Source of the DNA: Endomychus coccineus
Lineage: Eukaryota; Arthropoda; Insecta; Coleoptera; Endomychidae
Reading direction: 5' to 3'
NCBI GenBank assembly: GCA_958510875.1
Contig: CAUEHT010000002.1
Location: forward strand, 372,001-436,000
Length of the DNA: 64,000 nucleotides
Shown here piece after piece: positions 32,447 through 44,001 of the stretch (positions within the stretch are counted from its first letter, which is position 1; every line of letters begins with the position of its first letter). Below the pieces are notes generated by a model that had not been told where the DNA came from, did no database searches, and saw nothing but the letters and a program-made list of their open reading frames with translations. A program made the position numbers and the translations under genes.

Positions 32447-34040
32447 TAGTAGACATCTGTCTACTATATATCTGTGTCCTATTTTCCAAGCATTCACATA
32501 TAATTAAAACTTTATGATGTAAGTGTATTTCGAATAAAGGGGGCATGTCTTATATAGGGTAACATTAAATTACCCAATATACAGGATGAGAGAAAACCCT
32601 TGAATTAAGGCCTAATTGAAGGATGCTTACTAGCCAGAGGCAGAACTTCAAAAATCTTGTTAAAATCTCTTGAACCTTTATAAATGAGTGTTTTTGCTAC
32701 TGAAAGTCTGGAGAGAAATGTATTCTTGATCAAATCTACTATCATGAGAATATAATCATTGATTTCCTTTCACATGTATATTAGTATATTAAATATGTAT
32801 AAGCTTGGAATTGTTAAAATTTGTAGAAGTGAAATATTGGTTTGCAAATGAAGAGGGGCTCTTCATGTTCAGTTGAAAATTTTCATTTGTGTAAATGCAT
32901 TTTCTAGTTCCGATCCAGCTCTTCAAAAACTTGACGTATAGATGAACAATTCACTGAACTGAGTGGTAATAATCAGAATATGTGAGTGATTTGTATTATA
33001 ATAACAAACAAGTAATGGATAAAACAAACAACATGTGAATAAGACATTTCGAGATGAACTCCAATACTCGTAGGTGTGAATGATCATTTCCATACTGAGA
33101 GCATGTATTATATATCATTGGGTATAAAAATTATTACATGAATTATTTGGGTATAAGATCTTCTATTTCAAAATTCTTGGATATGTAGCAGTTTTTCAAT
33201 GAAATTGAATTCGATTAGCATGAACGATTGGGTCAATGTATTTTTATCGATAATGACATTATTAATTAGATCAATGGGTGGTTCTATGTTCCTAGTTTCA
33301 GTCTTTATTAGTAGTTCTACTATCTTTTGTGTCCGCAACATTTCAACTATTTACTATGAATTTTATCAAAATCTCTCACAGATTTTGTTAATCGTTGTTA
33401 ATATCTAGGTAGATTTCAATGGTTATAATTCAATTTATATTTCTATTACAATAGTATTTCTTGAGATTACCCGTATAAAGAACATTTGCTTTTATTTTGT
33501 ATTTGAAACGAACTTCTGTAAATCAAAATTACAATTCAGGAAATGATTACAACAAAATTGAAACCGAGATTACACTTATTAAACTTTAATATACTCTACA
33601 TGTTTGCTTGCATATCAAAATTGCCAGAAGTATTATTTATAACACTTGTAAGTTTCAAGTGTTGCAAGTTTTGCTAATAAGTAATAATGAACAACAAATA
33701 AAATAATCAAGACATTCTGAGATGAACTTCAATAGTCATAGGGTAACGGAACATTTAAATATTGAGAGCATATAGTAATATTATTGGCATAAATATTATT
33801 ACCCTGTATAAACAGGGAAGTTTATAAGGTGATATATTATACTTAGTCAGTATATTTTTACGACATTTTAAGAAGTTTGTACTCATATAGTTAGTGTAGT
33901 GATCAAAAATTAGTAGAGATCATAGAAGTTGTGCATGTGCACAGTTATTGCTAGACATACAAATGAATAACGTATGAGTTGGACCGGCAACACCGCCGGA
34001 TCTCACCTATACCAAAAATTTCTTAATATACAACTTTGGA
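32447..34040. other. No recognisable gene
   Basis: AT-rich sequence with no recognised motif. The 69-codon ORF at 33199-33408 is hydrophobic but has no recognisable family. Confidence 0.5.
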
Positions 34041-34221
34041 TCTCGTCTTGAATGTATCTGTTACGGAACTCTACCTGGTACGTATATATATGTATATTTC
34101 CAATTGGGAAATTGTTTCCCCTCTCTCGTAATTCCTGCGAAGCATGTATCTATTTGCATTGCCCCGATAAAAGAAATCTAAAAAATTGTTTCCATATAGT
34201 GGATCTCGGGTTGTCCACAAA

Positions 34222-34253
<32 letters not shown>

Positions 34254-34875
34254 AAAATTCTTTTTGACGTATTGTTTAACTATGACACTATGAGTAACAA
34301 TTTCGAGGTTAAATTCCATGGAATTATCTTAAACTTCAATAGTTGATTATAATAGATGTGGATAGAGTGTTTATCATAGAATAACTAATTCATACAATAA
34401 TCATAGATATTTATAATTGTACAATCTTAGAATGTCTTGTATTTAATCAAATTCAATTCATTTCAAATTGTAATTAGCCATACATTACTCTTTCACACAC
34501 AACCGATCCAATGTTTTCGGCAGTTTTAATTGGATCTTAAAACACAAGTCGGCTGCAGGCGCATTTCATTAATCGAAATCATCTATTCTTTTCTAAATTA
34601 AATGGAAACACTAATTAACATTTTGAAAAAGACAATAAACATTGTCGAAACGTCAGAAAGAATTTTTATTTCATTTTATTTTCAGTATATATACGAACCA
34701 ATATTCCAAGAAAGCATACAAATATATATATATATAAACAAGTTTAACGTTTCTTTGCCTAATTGGCCACTATCGTGTATGTAACTTAAGAGATATAGAA
34801 TTAAATTTTCTGAATTATGTAGATAACTTAGATAATTTAACATAGGATTATAAAGATGAATAAACGTAAAAGATT

Positions 34876-34951
34876 GAACCATAGGCGGGATTCGAACCCA
34901 CATTTCTGGATTTCTAGTCCAGGGTGTTTATCAATTACACCACTTCGGTCC
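34876..34951 (-). tRNA. tRNA-Ser(AGA)-like sequence
   Basis: Reverse-strand copy of the tRNA-like unit: box A TGGTGTAATTGAT, anticodon arm CTGGA-CTAGAAA-TCCAG (anticodon AGA), perfect box B GGTTCGAATCC, followed by a T run. The acceptor stem pairs poorly and the long variable arm of Ser tRNAs is absent. Probably a tRNA-derived repeat, not a working tRNA. Confidence 0.5.
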
Positions 34952-35080
34952 TATTAGACTGAACTTTAGATGAATGTGCGTGAATAACTGATCTATGGTA
35001 GGGCATCGAATCACATCGTGTTCTTCAATGATCTACTATCCTTTCAGAGATTTATATTTACAAAAATATAAAAATCTAAT

Positions 35081-35156
35081 AGGACCGAAGCGGTGTAATT
35101 GGTAAACACCCTGGACTAGAAATCCAGAAATGTGGGTTCGAATCCCGCCTATGGTT
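35081..35156 (+). tRNA. tRNA-Ser(AGA)-like sequence
   Basis: First of three plus-strand units in a ~474-base tandem array, with AAGCGGTGTAATTGG in box A. Anticodon arm, box B and the T-run terminator are intact. Confidence 0.5.
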
Positions 35157-35554
35157 CAATCTTTTACGTTTATTCATCTTTATAATCCTATGTTAAATTA
35201 TCTAAGTTATCTTCATAATTCAGAAAATTTAATTCTATATCTCTTAAGTTACATACACGATAGTGGCTAATTAGGCAAAGAAACTTTAAACTTGTTTATA
35301 ATTAACCAGAACAATTCTCAGTCAGTTCTATTGAAATATATAAGAACCAGGATGCTGTCACTTGAATAAGAACTGTCAAGTAACTGCCAACCATAGCAGT
35401 ACTAACCTACAATCCTCACTTCAAAAAACGACTGAACTTTAGATGAATGTGCGTGAATAGTTGATCTATGGTAGGGCATCGAATCGCATTGTGTTCATCA
35501 ATGATCTACTATCCTTTCAGAGATTTATATTTACAAAAATATAAAAATCTAATA

Positions 35555-35630
35555 GGACCGAAGTGGTGTAATTGGTAAACACCCTGGACTAGAAATCCAG
35601 AAATGTGGGTTCGAATCCCGCCTATGGTTC
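35555..35630 (+). tRNA. tRNA-Ser(AGA)-like sequence
   Basis: Second tandem unit. GGTG/CACC D-stem, five-pair anticodon stem, five-pair T-stem (GTGGG/CCCGC, one G-T). The acceptor stem GACCGAA/TATGGTT has one mismatch and wobble pairs. TTTT follows within ten bases. Confidence 0.5.
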
Positions 35631-36027
35631 AATCTTTTACGTTTATTCATCTTTATAATCCTATGTTAAATTATCTAAGTTATCTTCATAATTCAGAAAA
35701 TTCAATTCTATATCTCTTAAGTTACATACACGATAGTGGCCAATTAGGCAAAGAAACTTTAAACTTGTTTATAATTAACCAGAACAATTCTCAGTCAGTT
35801 CTATTGAAATATATAAGAACCAGGATGCTGTCATTCGAATAAGAACTGTCAAGTAACTGCTAACCATAGCAGTACTAACCTACAATCCTTACTTCAAAAA
35901 ACGACTGAACTTCAGATGAATGTGCGTGAATAGTTGATCTATGGTAGGGCATCGAATCGCATTGTGTTCATCAATGATCTACTATTCTTTCAGAGATTTA
36001 TATTTACAAAAATATTAAAATCTAATA

Positions 36028-36103
36028 GGACCGAAGTGGTGTAATTGATAAACACCCTGGACTAGAAATCCAGAAATGTGGGTTCGAATCCCGCCTATGG
36101 TTC
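36028..36103 (+). tRNA. tRNA-Ser(AGA)-like sequence
   Basis: Third tandem unit, with TTGATAAACACC in the D arm. Its 3' flank runs into PLE-D terminal sequence. Confidence 0.5.
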
Positions 36104-36759
36104 AATCTTTTACGTTTATTCATCTTTATAATCCTATGTTAAATTATCCAAGTTATCTTCATAATTCAGAAAATTTAATTCTATATCTCTTAAGTTACAT
36201 ACACGATAGTGGCCAATTAGGCAAAGAAACTTTAAACTTGTTTATATATATATATATATATTTGTATGCTTTCTTGGAATATTGGTTCGTATATATACTG
36301 AAAATAAAATGAGATAAAAATTCTTTTTGACGTTTCGACAATGTTTATTGTCTTTATCAAAATTGTAAATTAGTATGTAATTTAGAGAAGAATAGATGAT
36401 TTCGATTAATGAAATGCGTCTGCAGCCGACTTGTGTTTTAAGATCCAATTAAAACTGCAGAAAACATCGGATCAATTGTGTGTGAAAGAGTAATGTATGG
36501 CTAATTACAATTTGAAATGGATTGAATTCGATTAAATACAAGACATTCTAAGGTTGTACGATTATGAATATCTATGATTATTGTATGAATTAGTTATTCT
36601 ATGATAAACACTATCCACATCTATTATAATCAACTATTCAAGTTTGAGATAATTCTATGGAATTTAACCTCAAAATTGTTGCTTATAGTGTCATAGTTAA
36701 ATAATACGTTATCAGTTCCAATAAAAGAATATATATATATATACATAACATATATAACA

Positions 36760-37704
36760 ATGGCGGCGGTTATTAGTAATGTATTAAACTGTGTCTCGTG
36801 TATTAAAGAATTTGGGACAAACGAAACTGCTATTAAATGTAGTGGATTATGTGATAAGTGGTATCATAAACACTGTACCGGATTAGGAAGAGAAAAAGTA
36901 AAAATATTAACTGAAACATCTAATTTAAAGTGGTTTTGTGATTCCTGCAATAGCATACTCGCCATGATAACGAACATGATAACAAAACTCCAACAGTCAA
37001 TTGACGTTCTTACAGAACAAGTAAGTAATCAGGCAATTAAAATAGACAATCAAAATACTACAATTTCAACTCTAGAGACTACAATTAAAAAAGGTTCAAA
37101 TCTCAAACAATTAAATAATGACAATATTATTCCATCAAATGTAAACAATGTACCAGTGGCATCTCGTAGTAAACTCAATAAGCTAAATTCTTCTAACGAC
37201 AGGAATCGGTTATCAACAGCAGTAGATATCAGAAACAAAGACATAGCCGATAAACCTAAGTCAACACCTGTGACGAGCAAAATCTTACCGTCTGAAGAAA
37301 CTGACGACGAGGAATTCCGCATTGTAAACAGACGTAAAAAACATAAGCAAACGTCTAAAGGTTTTGTAGTAAGAGCGCAAAATGACAACAACTTTAACGC
37401 ACCTAAAGCAATTGAAAAAACCGCATGGATTTATGTCTCTAATCTTAACATAGATTATACAGCTCAGGATTTAGAAAATTACTTATCACAAATATGCAAG
37501 TCAAACGTAGAAAAATTAAACAACCAATCTAGTCACAAGAAAAGCTCTTTTAAGATAGGCATCCCGTTCAACTATAAGAATCAAATTCTTAACGAGGATT
37601 TATGGGCCCCTGGCACGTACATCAATCGATATTTTTTTCCAAAAATCAATAAAGCCAATAACGAAAATTTTTTAGAGGAAACAATAAGACATGTATCAGC
37701 ATAA
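36760..37704 (+). CDS. LINE ORF1, PHD-finger RNA-binding protein (314 aa)
   Basis: Starts MAAVISNVLNCVSC. A C4HC3 PHD-type finger uses C11, C14, C27, C31, H36, C39, C60 and C63. It is followed by a heptad-like helix (~70-115, ITKLQQSIDVLTEQVSNQAI) that could multimerise, then a polar linker. The C-terminal segment starts at AWIYVSNLNIDYTAQDLENY, an RRM-like fold by pattern. PHD fingers in ORF1 are known for CR1-like LINEs. Such proteins coat the RNA as a chaperone. Its TAA stop overlaps the ORF2 start in TAATG. Confidence 0.85.
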   Translation: MAAVISNVLNCVSCIKEFGTNETAIKCSGLCDKWYHKHCTGLGREKVKILTETSNLKWFCDSCNSILAMITNMITKLQQSIDVLTEQVSNQAIKIDNQNTTISTLETTIKKGSNLKQLNNDNIIPSNVNNVPVASRSKLNKLNSSNDRNRLSTAVDIRNKDIADKPKSTPVTSKILPSEETDDEEFRIVNRRKKHKQTSKGFVVRAQNDNNFNAPKAIEKTAWIYVSNLNIDYTAQDLENYLSQICKSNVEKLNNQSSHKKSSFKIGIPFNYKNQILNEDLWAPGTYINRYFFPKINKANNENFLEETIRHVSA

Positions 37705-40502
37705 TGCATTTCAATATACAAAGTCTAACTAGTAAACTGGAGAATCTCGATTATATTCTAAATGATAAAAATATTGACATTTTGTGCTTATCGGAACACT
37801 TTCAACCCGAAGAAATCAATTCCCTGAGCTTCGGAAATTATCACGTAGTCAATTCGTTCTCTCGGCAAATATACAGAGGAGGAGGAGTCTGCATAATCGG
37901 AAAGCAAGAAACAAATATTGAAAAAATAGACTACAATACAAGTGTGGAGAAAACGTTTGAAATGTGTGCAGTGCAGTGTATTTTTCCAGACAACCTTATT
38001 GTGAGAATTATTTCATTGTATAGATCTCCTAGCGCTGACTTTAAAATATTTATGCATAAATTAAGCGATGCCATGTTTAATCTCTATAATCCGGATCATA
38101 AACATATAATATGTGGTGACCTTAACGTCGATTTATTAGAGAATAGCAATAACGCCCAGACGCTAAAAAACTTTTTACTTGAATACAACATCAAACCAAC
38201 AATACACGAACCAACACGAATTACTTCTACTAGTAAAACATGTATTGATAATATTTACACCGACATATCACATACGGCCTTAACAGTCAACGATCATTTC
38301 CTGTCTGATCATACATATCAGATAATATCTTTTGAAAATAAAAAATCTCAAACAATTCCCCAAAAACTAAAAAGAAACTTTAATCGAAATAATATTCTGA
38401 ATTTCAAAACTAGTGTGCAGCAAATAAAATGGCTTGATGTTCTCAATGTTAACGCAGATGTAGATACGGTATTCAACAATTTCAACATCATGATTCAGAA
38501 TATCTTCCAATCCTGTTTTCCTCTTAAATTACAAAGCCATAATCTCGACAAAAAAAAGTATCGGTGGTATAATCATTCAACAAAAGAGCTTTCAATATTA
38601 TTAAACGAAATGCACCGTATTACAAAACAAATTAATAATGTTACATATAATAAACGATATTTAGAATTAAAAGCATTTCTCAAGAAAAAAGTCAAATACG
38701 AAAAAAAAAATTATAATAATAATAGAATTGTGAAAGCACATAACATAAATAAAGAATGTTGGAATATAATTAAGGAAAATCGGAATATTATCAGAAATAA
38801 TGATATCACTGGAATAACTGATAATAATGGAGTAATGGTTAATGACCCACTAATTATCAGTAACATTTTTAATGAACATTTTGTAAAGGTTTGTAGCAGC
38901 ACGGGATTTGAGAACTCAAATGCGGAAAACCAACCTATTCATGATAAGAGCTTTTTTCTTTATCCAACAACGGAACAAGAAATAGTCAAGATAATCCAAA
39001 AAACTTGCTGTAAGAAGTCAAGTGGAATAGATGGAATTCCCGGTAATATACTAGTGGAAGTAAGAGAATTTTTAGCCTTACCATTATCAATAATTATAAA
39101 TAAAAGTTTTACTGATGGCATATATCCCTCTGCATTAAAAACGTCCAAAATAATTCCCATCTTCAAAGGAAAAGGTAATAAACTTGATGTTAGTAATTAT
39201 AGACCTGTAGCATTACAATGTAGTTTTGCAAAAATCTTCGAAAAATGTTTTAACATCAGGCTTGATAATTTTCTAGAAAAAAATAATCTTCTATCCCACT
39301 CTCAAAATGGGTTCAGATCAAACCATTCCACTATCACTGCTCTAGACCATGCTCTTCAACATATATATAACGCCCTAAATGACAAATCATTCATACTAGG
39401 GATTTTTTTCGATCTAAGTCAAGCATTTGATACTGTTGATCATAATTTATTGATTAATAAATTATATGCACTCGGAGTTCGGGGTCCAAGTAACGACTGG
39501 ATAAAATCTTATCTCAGCAATAGAGAACAGCAGGTCGAAATAAAAGGTATACGATCTGAATCCAAAATCACAACAAGAGGAACGCCACAAGGGTCCTGTA
39601 TTTCTCCTACATTATTCAATTGTTTTATCAACGACTTACCGCTTCACATCAGTAAGGTATGTAAACCTATATTATATGCAGATGATCTAGATGCGATAAT
39701 AGTTGGCAATAATCTAGTAGAAACGGTCAATGAAAGTAACCTAGCAACAAACGGTGTATCAGAGTGGTGTAGCAACAATAACCTTAAATTAAACTGCAAG
39801 AAAACAGTAGTTGTTGAATTTTGCCCTAAAAACAAGGTCATTGACTACAGCGTGTTAGCTAGGGTGGATGAAAATTCTGTTGAAAATGTCTGTGCTACTA
39901 AATTTCTAGGCCTATACATTGATCAAAAATTAACATGGGCGTCGCATATAGAGCAACTCTTACCAAAACTCAGCAGCTATTGTTTTCTGATCCAGAATAT
40001 TAGAGATACCGTTTCGATCAATGTACTGAAACTGCTCTATTACGGTCTCTTTCAATCCACAATCGCCTATGGACTAATGTTTTGGGGCTCCGCTCATAAT
40101 GTTGAGAGGGTTTTCATTGCGCAAAAGAGGGCTCTACGATATATGGCAAAAGCATCAGGTAGAACACACTGTAGGAATATATTTATAAATTGGGGTATAA
40201 TGACTCTTCCATCACTCTACATATATTCGCTACTCATATATGTTAAAACCAATAATTACTGGGAAAAATGCTCTGATATACATGACCATAACACCAGACA
40301 AACAAATCTTCTCCATCCACCGATGGCTAGATTAACAGTTTGCCAACAAAACCCGCGCTACCTGGGGGTAAAACTTTATAACAAACTTGTGAGTAGGCAT
40401 CAATATTTTGAAAGATACACGTTATCAAAATTTCGTAAGGAATTAAAAATGTTTCTAATAAGCAAAGGTCTCTATACAATGGAAGAATTTTACAAATTGT
40501 AA
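37704..40502 (+). CDS. LINE ORF2, endonuclease-reverse transcriptase (932 aa)
   Basis: Residues 1-210 are an apurinic-type endonuclease with N (HFNIQSL), E (CLSEHFQ), GDLNVD (~137) and SDH (~200), which nicks target DNA. Residues ~465-740 are the reverse transcriptase with LSQAFDTVDH (motif A, ~570), TPQGSCISPTLFN and the catalytic YADD (~656). A C-terminal region with HDHNTRQ follows. No RNase H is seen. The start is fixed by the TAATG overlap with ORF1, implying coupled reinitiation. No stop or frameshift. Confidence 0.92.
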   Translation: MHFNIQSLTSKLENLDYILNDKNIDILCLSEHFQPEEINSLSFGNYHVVNSFSRQIYRGGGVCIIGKQETNIEKIDYNTSVEKTFEMCAVQCIFPDNLIVRIISLYRSPSADFKIFMHKLSDAMFNLYNPDHKHIICGDLNVDLLENSNNAQTLKNFLLEYNIKPTIHEPTRITSTSKTCIDNIYTDISHTALTVNDHFLSDHTYQIISFENKKSQTIPQKLKRNFNRNNILNFKTSVQQIKWLDVLNVNADVDTVFNNFNIMIQNIFQSCFPLKLQSHNLDKKKYRWYNHSTKELSILLNEMHRITKQINNVTYNKRYLELKAFLKKKVKYEKKNYNNNRIVKAHNINKECWNIIKENRNIIRNNDITGITDNNGVMVNDPLIISNIFNEHFVKVCSSTGFENSNAENQPIHDKSFFLYPTTEQEIVKIIQKTCCKKSSGIDGIPGNILVEVREFLALPLSIIINKSFTDGIYPSALKTSKIIPIFKGKGNKLDVSNYRPVALQCSFAKIFEKCFNIRLDNFLEKNNLLSHSQNGFRSNHSTITALDHALQHIYNALNDKSFILGIFFDLSQAFDTVDHNLLINKLYALGVRGPSNDWIKSYLSNREQQVEIKGIRSESKITTRGTPQGSCISPTLFNCFINDLPLHISKVCKPILYADDLDAIIVGNNLVETVNESNLATNGVSEWCSNNNLKLNCKKTVVVEFCPKNKVIDYSVLARVDENSVENVCATKFLGLYIDQKLTWASHIEQLLPKLSSYCFLIQNIRDTVSINVLKLLYYGLFQSTIAYGLMFWGSAHNVERVFIAQKRALRYMAKASGRTHCRNIFINWGIMTLPSLYIYSLLIYVKTNNYWEKCSDIHDHNTRQTNLLHPPMARLTVCQQNPRYLGVKLYNKLVSRHQYFERYTLSKFRKELKMFLISKGLYTMEEFYKL

Positions 40503-40735
40503 ACGTCTGTATGTATGTTGTTCTATATCTATATTTGTATTATATATGTTCTATTAATTATTCTATTCTTTGTATTTGTAGTTGTGTCTTAGAATAAGTT
40601 TTATTATGATACATCTCCCTAACTATGACTTGTCCCATAATTTTTGCACTTAAATTTTATGTTATTTGTACAATTTTTACGGACCAATAAATTATCTTAT
40701 CTTATCTTATCTTATATATATACCAAGATAACATA

Positions 40736-40736
<1 letters not shown>

Positions 40737-40797
<61 letters not shown>
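40737..40797. repeat. (AT)n microsatellite
   Basis: About 60 bases of AT just beyond the LINE tail. Shorter AT runs occur at 34221-34247, 36243-36261, 41058-41086 and 42826-42850, always next to PLE-D ends. Confidence 0.95.
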
Positions 40798-40800
<3 letters not shown>

Positions 40801-40890
40801 TTTTGTTGATATTCTTGAACCATTTGTAATATTTGTATGTTTTCTTGGTATATTGGTTCGTATATATACTGATAATGAAATAAAAATTCT

Positions 40891-40970
40891 ATTGTAATTG
40901 TAATTGGTAAACACCCTGGACTAGAAATCCAGAAATTGCGGTATGTGGGTTCGAATCCCGCCTATGGTTC
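40891..40970 (+). tRNA. tRNA-Ser(AGA)-like sequence, 5'-truncated, longer variable arm
   Basis: The acceptor and box A are partly replaced (TTGTAATTGGTAAAC remains). Between anticodon and T arms it has AAATTGCGGTAT where the other copies have only AAAT, so this copy may keep more of the original long variable arm of a Ser tRNA. Box B is perfect. Confidence 0.45.
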
Positions 40971-41055
40971 AATCTTTTACGTTTATTCATTTTCATAATC
41001 CTATGTTAAATTATCTAAGTTATCTTCATAATTCAGAAAATTTAATTCTAAATCT

Positions 41056-41089
<34 letters not shown>

Positions 41090-41099
41090 CTTGGTATAT

Positions 41100-42780
41100 T
41101 GGTTCGTATATATACTGATAATGAAATAAAATTTCTGCTTGACGTTTCGACAATGTTTATTTTCTTTATCAAAATCTGAATAAGTGTTTCCATGTAATTT
41201 AGTAGAGAATAGATGATCTCGATTAATGAAATGCGTCTGCAGCCGAATTGTGTTTTAAGATCTTATTAAAACTGCAGAAAACATTGGATCGGTTGTGTGT
41301 GAAAGAGTAATGTATGGCTAATTACAATTTGGAATGGATTGAATTTGAATAAATACAAGATATTTCAAGATTGTACAATTATAAATATCTATGATTATTG
41401 TATGAATTAGTTATTCTATGATAAACATTTCCGATCTATCATAATCAACTATTCAAGTTTAAGATAATTCTATGGAATTTAACCTCAAAATTGTTACTCA
41501 TAGTGTCACAATTAAATAATATTTAATCTTTTTTAGGTTGAATTTTAAATAGACAAGTGGGAAGTGCCACCTCAAACTAATAAAATTTTGTTAAGTTTGA
41601 ATTAGATCATTATAAAGTTTCGAAAGATTGGAATCTATTTTGTCATTTACACAATTGTTCTTTCTAATTTGAATAGATTCCAATATCAAACGTTTGTTGT
41701 CGTTTGTTTCAATATTTAAAAAATGTTTGTATTGTTGTAGTCGAATGTATGGTTAGTGTCTTTTACATGTTTATTGAGCGCAGTTGATAAATTTTTGGTA
41801 TATTTGTGCCCATTCAACTTTTTTTCGAGGTATTTTGAAGATTGGCCAATGTATACCTTTTCGCAATCTTCGCAAGGGATGGAATGAACAGTATGGGTTA
41901 TTTTCTTGAAAGGTACGCTGCTTTTCAAATCAGAAAAGTTTCTTTACAAAATTAAAAAGCATCGTACCTTACAAACAAATAACCCATACTGTTTATTCCA
42001 TCCCTTGCAAAGATTGCGAAAAGGTATACATTGGCCTACCTCCACAATACCTCGAAAAAAGGTTGAATGGGCACAAATATACCAAAAATTCATCAACTGC
42101 GCTCAATAAACTTGTAAAAGACACTAACCATACATTCGACTACAACAATACAAAAATTTTAAATATTGAAACAAACTAAAACAAACGTTTGATATTGTAA
42201 TCTATTCAAATTAAAAAGAACAATTGTGTAAATGACAAAATAGATTCCAATCTTTCGAAACTTTATAATAATCTAATTCAAACTTAACAAAATTTTATTA
42301 GTTTGAAGTGCCACTTGCCACTTGTCTATTTAAAATTCAACCTAAAAAAGATAAAGTATTATTTAATTATGACATTATGAGTAATCATTCTGAGGTTAAA
42401 TTCCATAGAATTATCTTAAACTTGAATAGTTGATTATGATAGATCGGAAGTGTTTATCATAGAATCACTAATTCATACAATAATCATAGATATTTATAAT
42501 TGTACAATCTTAAAATATCTTGTATTTAATCAAATTCAATCCATTTCAAATTGTAATTAGCCATACATTACTCTTTCACACACAACCTATCCAACGTTTT
42601 CTGCAGTTTTAATTGTATCTTAAAACACAAGTCGGCTGCAGACGCATTTCATTAATCGAAATCATCTATTCTTTTCTAAATTACATGGAAACACTAATTC
42701 ACATTTTGATAAAGACAATAAAAATTGTCGAAACGTCAAACAGAATTTTTATTTCATTTTCAGTATCTATACGAACCAAT
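41100..42780. mobile_element. PLE-D inverted ends, head to head
   Basis: A large inverted repeat centred near 41935. The minus strand of 41520-41930 and the plus strand of 41930-42350 each encode the PLE-D GIY-YIG domain. The minus copy reads HTVHSIPCEDCEKVYIGQSS then LNKHVKDTNHTFDYNN. The plus copy, frame-shifted, reads the same family. Outer ends carry the GACAATAAACATTGTC-type hairpin with GAAACGTC at both sides (near 41139 and 42712). Two 5'-truncated PLE copies joined tail to tail. Confidence 0.8.
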
Positions 42781-43509
42781 ATACCAAGAAAACATACAAA
42801 TATTACAAATGGTTCAAATGTGTATATATATATATATGTATATATATATTCTTTTATTGATATTCTTGAACCATTTGTAATATTTGTAAGTTTTCTTGGT
42901 ATATTGGTTCGTATATATACTGAAAATGAAATAAAAATTCTGTTTGACGTTTCGACAATGTTTATTGTCTTCATCGAAGTGTGAATTAGTGTTTCCATGT
43001 AATTTAGAAAAGAATAGATGACTTCGATTAATGAAATGCGTCTGCAGCCGACTTGTGTTTTAAGATCCAACCAAAACTGCAGAAAACATTGGATCGGTTG
43101 TGTGTGAAAGATCAATGTATGGCCAATTACAATCCGAAATGGATTGAATTTGATTAAATACAAGATATTTCAAGATTGTACAATTATAAATATCTATGAT
43201 CATTGTATGAATTAGTTATTCTATGATAAATAACACTTCCGATCTATCATAATAAACTATTCAAGTTTAAGATAATTCTATGGAATTTAACTTCAAAATT
43301 GTTACTCATAATGTCATAATTAAATAATACTTCATCTTTTTTAGGTTGAATTTCAAATAGACAAGTGGAAAGTGGCACTTCAAACTAATAAAATTTTGTT
43401 GAGTTTGAATTAGATTATTATAAAGTTTCGAAAGATTGGAATCTATTTTGTCATTTACACAATTGTTCTTTTTAATTTGAATAGATTTCAATATCAAACG
43501 TTTGTTTCA

Positions 43510-43735
43510 ATATTTAAAATTTTTGTATTGTTATAGTCGAATGTATGGTTAGTGTCTTTTACATGTTTATTGAGCGCAGTTGATGAATTTTCGGTATATT
43601 TGTGACCATTCAACCTTTTTTCGAGGTATTGTGAAGATTTGCCAATGTATACCTTCTCGCAATCTTTGCAAGGGATGGAATAAACAGTGTGGGTTATTTT
43701 TTTGAAAGGTACGCTGTTTTCAATTTTGTAAAGAG
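43510..43735 (-). pseudogene. PLE-D GIY-YIG endonuclease
   Basis: The reading frame contains HTVYSIPCKDCEKVYIGKSS, LEKRLNGHKYTENSS and NKHVKDTNHTFDY: the paired Cys, YIG and conserved His residues of the PLE endonuclease. It is one frame off the upstream linker ORF, which ends at 43694. Confidence 0.8.
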
Positions 43736-44001
43736 ACTTTTCTGATTTAAATAACTCTTAAGACATATATGTAGGTCATAAGGTATATTAAAAATTTTTT
43801 CTGACAGACCATTAATATATGGTAGTGATATGTAATGCTTATTATTTGATTTCTCATTATTGGTATTGATTTCACCAGATGAGTTATAAAATTTATGAAT
43901 TTTGTATTTATTCATCGAATTTACTAGATCAATGGGATAACCATTCCTTATTAAAGTTTCTTTTGTTTTTGTAATAGATATACTTCTGAGTTCAGGAGAA
44001 C

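Larger units (their letters stand above)
34952..36240. repeat. ~474-bp tandem array carrying the tRNA-like units
   Basis: The block from GACTGAACTTTAGATGAATG through the tRNA-like sequence to CATAGCAGTACTAACC is repeated at a spacing of 474 and 473 bases (tRNA-like starts 35081, 35555, 36028), with scattered substitutions. The spacers hold no ORF of interest. Confidence 0.85.
34250..36690. repeat. Large inverted repeat: PLE-D ends with tRNA-like units
   Basis: The PLE-D terminal sequence at 34250-34735 recurs inverted at 36243-36690. Inside it, a minus-oriented tRNA-like sequence (34876-34951) faces three plus-oriented ones. The PLE end contains the hairpin GACAATAAACATTGTC followed by GAAACGTC, a hammerhead-like tail whose CUGANGA part is eroded. 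Confidence 0.75.
36720..40715 (+). mobile_element. Apparently intact two-ORF LINE (CR1/Jockey-like)
   Basis: A non-LTR retrotransposon with both ORFs open, inserted in a PLE-D end. It ends in four TTATC-type repeats at 40690-40715, used as the 3' tail. The 5' boundary is near 36710-36760. Both proteins look complete, so this copy is a candidate for recent or current activity. Confidence 0.88.

Noticed and set aside
34876..36103. Functional tRNA gene cluster
   Set aside because: Acceptor stems pair poorly, the long variable arm expected for Ser is missing, and the copies share long flanking repeats, so a tRNA-derived repeat is more likely.
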